Translations under genes and position numbers: made by a program | Assembly (NCBI GenBank): GCA_964291365.2 | Contig: OZ219989.1 | Coordinates: forward strand, 3,968,001 to 4,032,000 | Source: JBDWFY01 sp964291365 | GTDB taxonomy: Bacteria; Pseudomonadota; Alphaproteobacteria; Rhizobiales; Stappiaceae | Length of the DNA: 64,000 bases | Direction of reading: 5' to 3' | The notes under the pieces: generated by a model | What the model saw: only the letters and a program-made list of their open reading frames with translations | Database searches by the model: none | Told to the model about the DNA's origin: nothing | In this document: positions 56,753-64,000 of the stretch, one piece after another | Layout: each line of letters starts with the position of its first letter | Position numbering within the stretch: position 1 is the first letter of the stretch

Positions 56753-57292
56753 TTAATACTCGCGCAAAGGAAAAATTTGCTCAGGTACATATGGACCGCC
56801 ACCAGTTGAACTCTTTGCCGAATACAATACAAACTCCTCAACCTGAAAGTTTGATGAAAGAAATCCACTATTTTGTGCCAACCATTGTGCAATAGTTTCA
56901 GCGCGAAATCCTCTTAGTCGACAGATTGTGATATGCGGTGTGTATTTTCGAGTAATTACCTTTAACCCAATCCTTTGCATTAATCTTTCGTGCTCTTGCT
57001 GCAACTCAAATAAAGTGTCATTGATGTCTACTTTGGCAAAAACACTATGAGGTTTGTTTCCTCCAAACGCGTCAAAATCTTGAATTTTAATTTCAAACTT
57101 AGGTTTATTGACAGTTGCTAACAGGTCAACAACATCATTTGCCACTCTATCGTCAATATCCCCAATAAAACGTAATGTAATATGGAAATCAGATGGATTG
57201 ATCCAACGTGCGCCATCCAATCCGATTTGTAAACGTGAGAGTGTTGACGCAATATTTTCAGGAATTGCAATTCCAGTAAATAATCTTGGCAT
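56753..57292 (-). CDS. thpR: RNA 2',3'-cyclic phosphodiesterase (2H family)
   Basis: This 179-residue protein has the two H-x-T motifs of the 2H superfamily: F-H37-I-T39-L-R-F-I-G and P-H-I-T-I-C-R-L (near 118). F-T-G-I-A-I-P begins the protein, typical of ThpR/LigT. It hydrolyses 2',3'-cyclic phosphate ends of RNA to 2'-phosphates. It is a stand-alone gene convergent with mcd; the 66-base gap contains no strong terminator. Confidence 0.93.
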   Translation of the reverse strand: MPRLFTGIAIPENIASTLSRLQIGLDGARWINPSDFHITLRFIGDIDDRVANDVVDLLATVNKPKFEIKIQDFDAFGGNKPHSVFAKVDINDTLFELQQEHERLMQRIGLKVITRKYTPHITICRLRGFRAETIAQWLAQNSGFLSSNFQVEEFVLYSAKSSTGGGPYVPEQIFPLREY

Positions 57293-57467
57293 TTTGAAAA
57301 CTAAAATTGAAATCAGTCAGATGGTTGAAGTGAGTTTGCAAATTTCGGTTAATTTTAAATATTTTTTGTCGGCATTTTCGCGCAATAGCTCAATAATATT
57401 AAGAGTCCATTTTTATCTAAAGCTTTACCAGATCATTTTGAGTAGTAAAAAATTTTTAAAAAATCCC

Positions 57468-58520
57468 TTATGGCGCGGGATTACAATGAAGTTGATGAAT
57501 TTCGTTGACTTCATCTTCTATATCAGAAGTGATCTTTATTTGCGCGGCATCAATATTCAACTTCAATTGGTCCATTGTAGTCGCTCCGATTATCACCGAA
57601 GTCATAAAGGACCGTGAATGAGCAAACGCTAAAGCCAACTGGCTTGGATCAATCCCGTGTTTTTTGGCAAGATCAAAATACTTTTCAAGTGCTTCATCCG
57701 AACCAGGTTTTTCATATCTTTGTAACCGACCAAACAGCACTTTTCGCGAACCTTTAGGTAGTGCTCCATTTCGATATTTTCCCGTCAAGTATCCTTGAGC
57801 AAGTGCCGAATACGCTAACAATCCAACTTTTTCACGTCGAGCAATTTCTGCAAGATTAACCTCAAACGTTCGGTTCACCAGTGAATATGCATTTTGAATT
57901 GATTGAATTCTAGGAAAATTCTTTGATTCATGTGCTTTCAAGTAGCACATGGTGCCCCATGCACTTTCATTGGAAACTCCCACATATCTAACCTTACCAG
58001 ACTTAACCAGTTCATCAAGCACTTCAAGTGTGCTTTCAATAGAATTTTCATTAGCAACGGGTTCTGCGTCGGCCCATACCGTAGGACTTCCACCAAATTG
58101 AGAAACTCTCCGATCCGGCCAATGAATCTGATACAAATCAATATAATCAGTATTTAATCGATTTAGACTCTTATCAATTGCTTCCATTATCTGGTCCCGA
58201 TTCAATTCACCAGGAATGTTCTTATCGCGGAACCAAGTATTGTCAGTGCGTCCAACTACTTTGGTTGCAATTACGATATCACTTCTCCGACCTCGGTTTT
58301 TCAACCAACTTCCAATAATTTTTTCTGTTTCACCTTGAGACTGGGCTTTAGGTGGAATTGGATATAACTCCGCGGTATCAAAGATATTTACACCTTGTTC
58401 AACCGCATAGTCCATTTGCGTATGGCCTTCAGCTTCTGAATTTTGTTCACCCCAAGTCATAGTACCAAGGCAAATACTACTAACCATTAGGTCGGTTTTT
58501 CCTAGTCGACGATACTCCAT
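57468..58520 (-). CDS. Tas-like aldo/keto reductase
   Basis: This 350-residue NADPH-dependent reductase has the catalytic tetrad Asp48 and Tyr53 (F-D-T-A-E-L-Y-P), Lys87 (A-T-K-V) and His133 (Y-Q-I-H-W-P-D). L-G-T-M-T-W-G-E-Q-N-S-E-A-E-G-H is the characteristic start of E. coli Tas. V-G-V-S-N-E-S and S-V-I-I-G-A-T-T complete the cofactor site. The natural carbonyl substrate is not known. GAGGAAACT before the ATG supports the start. Confidence 0.92.
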   Translation of the reverse strand: MEYRRLGKTDLMVSSICLGTMTWGEQNSEAEGHTQMDYAVEQGVNIFDTAELYPIPPKAQSQGETEKIIGSWLKNRGRRSDIVIATKVVGRTDNTWFRDKNIPGELNRDQIMEAIDKSLNRLNTDYIDLYQIHWPDRRVSQFGGSPTVWADAEPVANENSIESTLEVLDELVKSGKVRYVGVSNESAWGTMCYLKAHESKNFPRIQSIQNAYSLVNRTFEVNLAEIARREKVGLLAYSALAQGYLTGKYRNGALPKGSRKVLFGRLQRYEKPGSDEALEKYFDLAKKHGIDPSQLALAFAHSRSFMTSVIIGATTMDQLKLNIDAAQIKITSDIEDEVNEIHQLHCNPAP

Positions 58521-58781
58521 AGTTTCCTCTGTAAGTTTGAAATAAATAGTTAATTGTGAAATTCAGCAAAATTTGATTTGCCAAAGTAGTAAATTGTTAT
58601 AGGAATTCATCACGATTCCTAAGTTTGATTCAATTTAAAGTGAATTAATCGCACCGACGATTTGTGTCAATACTAAATTTTTTGTTAGATTTTAGTTACG
58701 AACCTAATCAAGACTTCTGACAGAATTACAAACTCAATGTAATAACACATACACAGTAGGTCCATACACTTCAACTCACAA

Positions 58782-59435
58782 TTACGTCTCACCCCTCACT
58801 TCTTTTACCAAATCCTCTACATAAGGGAAGATCATTTCAACAATAACATCAATACCTTCGGCATTTGGATGAATACCATCTGATAAGTTAAGTTCTGGGA
58901 CTGCAGCTACTCCTTCTAAAAAAAATGGATAGTACAAAGTATTGTATTTATTTACCAAATCCTCAAATATTGGATTGAATAACTCCGCATAATCATCTCC
59001 CATATTTGGAGGTGACAACATACCACAAATCAAAACTTCAAAATTTCGCTCTTGAAGTCGTGCAACAATCTTATCTAATGCTTCACGCGTATCACTTGGA
59101 TCAATCCCTCTAAGTGCATCATTAGCACCTAATTCAAGTATCACTGCATGAGCTTCATCTGGAACGGACCAGTCAACTCGACTCAATCCTCCCTTAGAAG
59201 TATCTCCAGACACTCCTGCATGTATTATCTCAACGTTATAGTCGTTTTCATCTAGCTTAACTTGTAATTTTGACGGAAATGAATCCTCTTCTTTAAGCGA
59301 GTATCCCGCGGACAAGCTATCACCAAATACAACAATTTTTATTTTTTCATCGTTAGCATTTGAAAAATTAGTCATCCCTGCACAAAATAAAAAAATACAT
59401 ACAATTGTCAGCAGAAATTTGATATTAGAAAAAAG
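58782..59435 (-). CDS. tesA: TesA-type arylesterase / acyl-CoA thioesterase (SGNH hydrolase)
   Basis: The protein has 217 residues from the ATG at 59435. A hydrophobic signal sequence (F-L-L-T-I-V-C-I-F-L-F-C-A-G) is followed by the four SGNH blocks: F-G-D-S41-L-S-A-G-Y, G-V-S-G-D-T, L-G-A-N-D and D-G-I-H-P-N. The enzyme is periplasmic and hydrolyses aryl or acyl esters. It is divergent from a ybbA-ybbP pair, the arrangement found in E. coli and other proteobacteria, where the three are thought to be functionally linked. Confidence 0.93.
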   Translation of the reverse strand, partial: LFSNIKFLLTIVCIFLFCAGMTNFSNANDEKIKIVVFGDSLSAGYSLKEEDSFPSKLQVKLDENDYNVEIIHAGVSGDTSKGGLSRVDWSVPDEAHAVILELGANDALRGIDPSDTREALDKIVARLQERNFEVLICGMLSPPNMGDDYAELFNPIFEDLVNKYNTLYYPFFLEGVAAVPELNLSDGIHPNAEGIDVIVEMIFPYVEDLVKEVRGET

Positions 59436-59538
59436 CATCGCTATAAAAATCCTATCTACAAAATGAATCACAATATAACTTTGATTTATTGAAAAATCAA
59501 ATAATCCCTCAATTCATATTTTTATAAGGAGCTTGAAG

Positions 59539-60453
59539 ATGGAAAGTGTTGATCCATCTAAGAATCTTGTCCCAATGGACAAAAATTTGATTGATCAGAT
59601 TAACAATCAAATAAATGAAATAACTACCCGTGTAAACCAAGGTGACGACAAATCAGCTGTAGCTGACCTTGATGCACTATATGAGCAATTAGATGACTTA
59701 TCCAGTGGGACCAGTTCGCTTCGGGAACGAGTTAAAGAGTTGAGAAAACGCATCAAACCGAAAGATAATGTGATTAAACTCGCTAAAGTTCACTTAAGTT
59801 TAGGTTCAGGTGCGGCACGAGTTCATATTTTAAAAGGAATTGACTTAGAAATTGAACGGGGGGAGCGAGTTGGTGTTGTAGGTCCATCCGGTTCTGGTAA
59901 ATCTACCCTTCTGATGGTGATGGGTGGTCTTGAACGAGTTGATGAAGGTATTGTAGAGGTTGCGGATCAAAAATTGAATGAACTGGATGAAGATGAACTA
60001 GCCAAGTTTCGTGGTAAAAACATTGGTATCGTATTTCAATCTTTTCATCTCATTCCAAATATGACAGCACATGAAAACGTTGCGGTTCCGCTTGAATTGG
60101 CTGGAGATCCTGATGCGTTTGAAAAAGCAGGAGAAGAACTTAACTCCGTTGGTCTAGGTGATCGATTGCTTCATTATCCAGCAGAATTGTCTGGAGGTGA
60201 ACAACAACGTGTAGCAATTGCTCGTTCACTTATTAGCCACCCTTCCATACTAATTGCAGATGAACCGACAGGAAATCTTGATGATACAATTGGTAATCAG
60301 ATTATTGAGTTAATGTTTGCTGCTAGCCGAAAACGCAACACTACTTTAGTACTTGTGACTCATGACACCAATTTAGCTAGTCAATGTGATCGTACAGTAC
60401 GAGTACGCTCCGGACAAATCGAACAGAGTGACAACCAAGTAGTGGAGAACTAA
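59539..60453 (+). CDS. ybbA: YbbA/LolD-type ABC transporter ATPase with N-terminal extension
   Basis: The ATG at 59539 is seven bases after AAGGAG and gives 304 residues; the upstream TTG at 59533 is too close to the ribosome site. A 75-residue extension, predicted coiled coil (heptad-like Leu/Ile, S-L-R-E-R-V-K-E-L-R-K-R-I-K), precedes the usual ABC domain. The ABC domain carries GPSGSGKS (115-122), L-S-G-G-E-Q-Q-R and I-L-I-A-D-E-P-T-G-N-L. Typical YbbA proteins are about 230 residues and lack the extension. It stops two bases before the permease gene. Confidence 0.93.
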   Translation: MESVDPSKNLVPMDKNLIDQINNQINEITTRVNQGDDKSAVADLDALYEQLDDLSSGTSSLRERVKELRKRIKPKDNVIKLAKVHLSLGSGAARVHILKGIDLEIERGERVGVVGPSGSGKSTLLMVMGGLERVDEGIVEVADQKLNELDEDELAKFRGKNIGIVFQSFHLIPNMTAHENVAVPLELAGDPDAFEKAGEELNSVGLGDRLLHYPAELSGGEQQRVAIARSLISHPSILIADEPTGNLDDTIGNQIIELMFAASRKRNTTLVLVTHDTNLASQCDRTVRVRSGQIEQSDNQVVEN

Positions 60454-60455
60454 CA

Positions 60456-63041
60456 GTGTCTAAGTTTTCTCAAAAATTAAAATCCTTCAAGTCTGGTCTT
60501 GCACTTCGGTTCGCACTTCGTGAACTTCGTGGTGGATTAAAAGGGTTTAAAATATTTATCGCATGTATTGCATTGGGAGTTGGTGCAATTTCTGGTGTTG
60601 CCTCACTGTCAAGATCACTTATTGAAGGAATCGCAAATGAAAGTCAATCAATATTAGGTGGTGACTTTTCAGTTACTCAGTTTCATCAAGAAGTTTCACC
60701 AGAGCAGAGTGAATTTATTGGGACATTTGGAAAAATTTCCAAAATGGCAACAATGAGAACAATGACCCGCGTTCCAGATTCTACCGATGCATTTAGTGAA
60801 ACTCTAGTGGAAGTTAAGGCAATTGATGACATCTATCCACTTTATGGTGAACTTAAGCTTGAAGGTGATACTGATTTAGCATCCGCATTACAAATGAATC
60901 AAGGAACTTGGGGAGTCGTTGTGGACTCGACACTTGGCACTCAAATAGATGTTGGCGTTGGTGACATAATTTCTATCGGGAATATCAATGTACGAATCGC
61001 TGGAATCATTGAGCAGGAACCTGACCTTTTATCACAAAATCTAGTCATCGGACCTAGACTGATGTTGAGTGAGGAAGCACTTAAAGAGTCTGGTTTAGTA
61101 CAACCAGGAAGTTTAGTGGAATGGGCTTATCGAGTGCGGATTAATGAGAATAGACCAGCAACGACGCTTGAGATCTTCAATTCATTGAAGGCGATTGATG
61201 AAAAATACCCCGACGCAGGTTGGCGGCTTAGAACGCGAAATTCCGCTGCTCCCGGTCTAGTTTCAAATATACGCAGGTTTGCACAATTTTTAACCTTGGT
61301 AGGAATAACTGGACTAATTGTTGGTGGAGTTGGCGTTGCAAATGCCGTTCGTTCATTTCTTGAAACTAAACTCAAAGTAATTGCTTCATTTAAATCGGTC
61401 GGTGCATCAGGAGATTTTGTCTTTCTAGTTTATTTGTTACAAATTTTGATGTTAGCAGGAATTGGAATTTCAATTGGTATTGTGATTGGAGCTATCGTTC
61501 CAGCGGTGTTAACAACACTATTGGCAACTATTTTACCGATCCCGGCCGAATTTGCTATCTATCCGTCACAGCTAAGTTTAGGGGTGATTTATGGATTCCT
61601 AACGGCATTAGCATTTGCCTTATGGCCACTTGGTCGAGCTCATGATATTCCTGCTACCGCACTATTTCGAGATTCAGTACGCACCAATCGACCTAAACCT
61701 AGAGCTCGATATATCGTATTCACAATCTTGACCATACTTGCATTATGTTGGATTGCAGTGTCTAATTCTAGAGATACAATTCTAGCGTTCTTTTATATAG
61801 GTGCATCTCTTGTTGCATATACGACTTTAATTGGGATCGCACAAATTATAAAATTTGTCGCAAGTCGCTTCCCATTACTCAAATCAACTTCTGCTCGACT
61901 TGCAATTGCCAATATTCACCGGCCTGGATCATTAACATCATCAGTCGTATTATCACTGGGACTTGGATTAACATTATTGGTCACCATGACCCTCATAGAT
62001 GGTAATATCCGAGGTTATCTTGCCGGCTCGCTGGCACAAAACGCACCTAGCTTTTTCTTTATTGATATTCAGAATGAGGAGCTAGCTGAATTTCAAGAAT
62101 ATGTAGAAGGTACCGTTCCTGAAGCAATATTCGAAAACGCTCCAATGCTTCGTGGACGTATAATAGAGGTCAAAGACAAACCAGCATATGAAGTAAGAGC
62201 AACAGGTGATGGATCTTGGGCCTTACGTGGTGATCGAGGAATTACGTATTCTGCTACCCTACCCATGAATTCAACGTTGGTTGAAGGAGAATGGTGGGAG
62301 GAAGATCATGATGGTGATTTCTTGGTTTCTATGGAAAGTGAAGTTGCAGAAGGAATTGGAGTAAAGATTGGTGACACCATTACTGTAAACGTTCTTGGAA
62401 AGCGATTTAAAGCAACAATTGCAAATCTTCGTAAAGTTGAGTGGCGATCAATGGCCATCAATTTTGTTTTAGTATTTTCTCCTAATACTTTTGAAAGGGC
62501 CCCACATGCACACTTAGCAACTGTAACTTGGGAAGAAGATAGCACTTTTGAACAAGAGCAATCCCTACATCGAGCTGTTGCAAGAAAATTTCCAACAGTT
62601 ACAACAGTAAACGTTAAGAATGCGATCAATCAGGTCAATGAACTTTTGTCACAACTAGCATGGGCAATTCGAGGGGTATCAAGTATTACTTTAATCGCAA
62701 GTATATTAGTACTGGGTGGTGCGCTTGCTGCTGGACATCAAAATCGGGTGTATGATTCTGTCGTACTAAAGACTTTGGGAGCGACACGCTCAAAGCTACT
62801 ATTCGCATATATTCTAGAATATTTAGTGTTAGGAACTGCTACGGCGTTTTTTGCAGTAATTGTCGGTGCAATTGCGGCTTGGTTTGTAATAGTTGAAATT
62901 ATGGATGGAGAATTTACATTCTTTTTAACCACCGCAATACTTGCAGTAGTCGTTGCACTCATATTAACGGTTGGATTTGGTCTAATTGGAACTTGGCGTG
63001 TTTTGGGAGAAAAAGCCGCACCAGTATTGCGTAATCTATAA
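60456..63041 (+). CDS. ybbP: YbbP-like FtsX-family ABC permease
   Basis: This 861-residue permease has an N-terminal helix (G-F-K-I-F-I-A-C-I-A-L-G-V-G-A-I-S-G), large periplasmic domains and two FtsX blocks. The FtsX blocks lie near residues 270-400 and 755-855 (L-V-G-I-T-G-L-I-V-G-G-V-G-V-A-N-A and T-L-I-A-S-I-L-V-L-G-G-A-L-A-A-G-H). It is preceded by GTG start context and forms an operon with ybbA. It probably extracts or moves a lipid or hydrophobic ligand at the inner membrane with TesA as the partner hydrolase; the cargo is not established. Confidence 0.92.
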   Translation: MSKFSQKLKSFKSGLALRFALRELRGGLKGFKIFIACIALGVGAISGVASLSRSLIEGIANESQSILGGDFSVTQFHQEVSPEQSEFIGTFGKISKMATMRTMTRVPDSTDAFSETLVEVKAIDDIYPLYGELKLEGDTDLASALQMNQGTWGVVVDSTLGTQIDVGVGDIISIGNINVRIAGIIEQEPDLLSQNLVIGPRLMLSEEALKESGLVQPGSLVEWAYRVRINENRPATTLEIFNSLKAIDEKYPDAGWRLRTRNSAAPGLVSNIRRFAQFLTLVGITGLIVGGVGVANAVRSFLETKLKVIASFKSVGASGDFVFLVYLLQILMLAGIGISIGIVIGAIVPAVLTTLLATILPIPAEFAIYPSQLSLGVIYGFLTALAFALWPLGRAHDIPATALFRDSVRTNRPKPRARYIVFTILTILALCWIAVSNSRDTILAFFYIGASLVAYTTLIGIAQIIKFVASRFPLLKSTSARLAIANIHRPGSLTSSVVLSLGLGLTLLVTMTLIDGNIRGYLAGSLAQNAPSFFFIDIQNEELAEFQEYVEGTVPEAIFENAPMLRGRIIEVKDKPAYEVRATGDGSWALRGDRGITYSATLPMNSTLVEGEWWEEDHDGDFLVSMESEVAEGIGVKIGDTITVNVLGKRFKATIANLRKVEWRSMAINFVLVFSPNTFERAPHAHLATVTWEEDSTFEQEQSLHRAVARKFPTVTTVNVKNAINQVNELLSQLAWAIRGVSSITLIASILVLGGALAAGHQNRVYDSVVLKTLGATRSKLLFAYILEYLVLGTATAFFAVIVGAIAAWFVIVEIMDGEFTFFLTTAILAVVVALILTVGFGLIGTWRVLGEKAAPVLRNL

Positions 63042-63086
63042 GTTTTTGATTTGCTGTTTTTGCTAGAAAGTTTCAAGATTTCATTT

Positions 63087-63107
63087 AATTTATTTAGCAA
63101 ATAAATT
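63087..63107. terminator. AT-only hairpin between convergent genes
   Basis: AATTTATTT-AGC-AAATAAATT is a perfect nine-base inverted repeat with a three-base loop, placed 46 bases after ybbP and before the convergent methyltransferase. The stem contains no G-C pair, so termination strength is doubtful. Confidence 0.35.
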
Positions 63108-63187
63108 GACATTGTCATATTGAGTATATGTTGAAGGACCTGATTTTAAAAAGACATATGAGTTTCATTAGGTTGGTGTAACAAAAA

Positions 63188-64000
63188 TCAATTTGGGATA
63201 GCAATAAAATCCATAATTTCAAACCAAATCTCACATTCTTCATTTTGAATTGCACTTAATCTAGAATCTGTCCATTGTTTCAATTCTGATGCATCAATCA
63301 TTTTCGTATTATTTGCAGCTTGTGAAATCCCTTCAACTAATTTTGCATTAAAAATTTTTCGAAAAGATTTATTTGGATGACGATTACCCCATGTTTCAGA
63401 AGCACTACTAACGTTAAAACCTGAACGCTGTAATTGTTCAATGGTAAAATCCGTTGCATGTCCCCCTAAACTCATACCAAAGCCTTTATCTGAATACCGG
63501 TGAGAGTTAAACGTACAAATAACCTTTTTATCTAAATTGTCTTTTGGATCAATTTCAATTCTATTATTTGGTGTAATACTGCAATAAAAGCTAAGGTTAT
63601 TGTGTTTCAATGCCATAACGAATTTCTTAATCCATGCTTCCGAAACTAAATCAAGCAATGCGGTCGCAGTCACCAAACTATATTCTCTATTTAAAAACCC
63701 AAATCCCGATGTTAAATCAGCAAATACTGTTTCCAAAGTATAGTTAGGATCACTAACTAAAGGCTGATTAAGACAACGAGCACGTGCTAATAATTCTTGA
63801 TCTGCATCGAGCAATGTCCAATGTTGAGGTTGCTTAATTTCTGGTAGTAGCGCGCGCATGGTAGCACCAGTTCCACAACCAATATCTAAAATATTGAGTC
63901 GCTTCGTACCCTTCAAATGCTCCGTCACACATTCAAGTATTGTTGAATTTCTTGCCAATAAATCTTCTTGCTCACGAAACGTTAGCCATTCTGATGAAAA
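63188..64000 (-). CDS. Class I SAM methyltransferase, N-terminus beyond window edge
   Basis: The minus-strand frame remains open to base 64000, so the 5' end lies outside. The visible 270 residues begin S-S-E-W-L-T-F-R-E-Q-E-D-L-L-A-R-N and include the SAM motif I-L-D-I-G-C-G-T-G-A-T-M-R-A-L. A-T-A-L-L-D-L-V-S is the post-II region. The W-L-x-x-R-E start and L-A-R sequence resemble alphaproteobacterial methyltransferases of unknown substrate. The TTG at 63958 should not be taken as the start. Confidence 0.85.
   Translation of the reverse strand, partial: FSSEWLTFREQEDLLARNSTILECVTEHLKGTKRLNILDIGCGTGATMRALLPEIKQPQHWTLLDADQELLARARCLNQPLVSDPNYTLETVFADLTSGFGFLNREYSLVTATALLDLVSEAWIKKFVMALKHNNLSFYCSITPNNRIEIDPKDNLDKKVICTFNSHRYSDKGFGMSLGGHATDFTIEQLQRSGFNVSSASETWGNRHPNKSFRKIFNAKLVEGISQAANNTKMIDASELKQWTDSRLSAIQNEECEIWFEIMDFIAIPN

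Overview
The window comes from a low-GC, AT-rich alphaproteobacterium, most likely marine (the habitat is inferred). The assignment rests on three things. It carries a ChpT histidine phosphotransferase, which belongs to the alphaproteobacterial CckA-ChpT-CtrA relay. It has a DUF4167 protein beside prmC-prfA. It keeps the alphaproteobacterial gene order clpB / DUF4167 / prmC / prfA / ptsP / lysC / ubiG / DUF1178 / nitrilase / methyltransferase / mutT / argJ / parvulin / secA. A methylsuccinyl-CoA dehydrogenase-like gene (ethylmalonyl-CoA pathway) also fits. The genus is not identified.

Layout: 1-4.7 kb holds the N-terminal part of an AAA ATPase, a small monooxygenase-fold protein and the proton-translocating transhydrogenase pntA-pntB. 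4.9-10.0 kb is one very large fusion: an exonuclease-like domain, a zinc-ribbon-like motif, a RecQ helicase and a UvrD-type helicase in 1725 residues. 10.5-13.9 kb is a catabolic trio of choline-sulfatase, SMP-30 lactonase and uronate dehydrogenase. It is followed by recD2 and, convergently, an ectoine-hydrolase/creatinase-like protein. 17.7-20.5 kb is a tandem array of three HigB-HigA toxin-antitoxin units with a period of about 917 bp. It sits directly downstream of, and co-oriented with, a complete rRNA operon (16S-tRNA-Ile-tRNA-Ala-23S-5S, minus strand, 20.45-25.47 kb). Each unit starts with a copy of the sequence that follows 5S rRNA. Two tandem sigma70-like promoters precede 16S.

From 26.6 kb the window returns to core functions: chpT, a small lipoprotein, an M23 peptidase, clpB, a MOSC protein and DUF4167. 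Next come the translation-termination pair prmC-prfA, the nitrogen-PTS enzyme ptsP with lysC, ubiG, DUF1178, a nitrilase, a degenerate methyltransferase, mutT, argJ, a periplasmic parvulin and secA. After secA lies an unrecognised two-gene overlapping pair (50.7-51.5 kb). It is followed by a PfkB sugar kinase, a ferredoxin-reductase-like flavoprotein, a DMT exporter, methylsuccinyl-CoA dehydrogenase, thpR, a Tas-like aldo/keto reductase and tesA. Divergent from tesA is the ybbA-ybbP ABC pair. The window ends inside a SAM methyltransferase.

The most unusual parts are the rrn-linked triplicated toxin-antitoxin array with its conserved leaders and the exonuclease-RecQ-UvrD fusion. No CRISPR array, prophage or insertion sequence was recognised. 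All identifications come from reading motifs and recalled family sequences; no searches were run.
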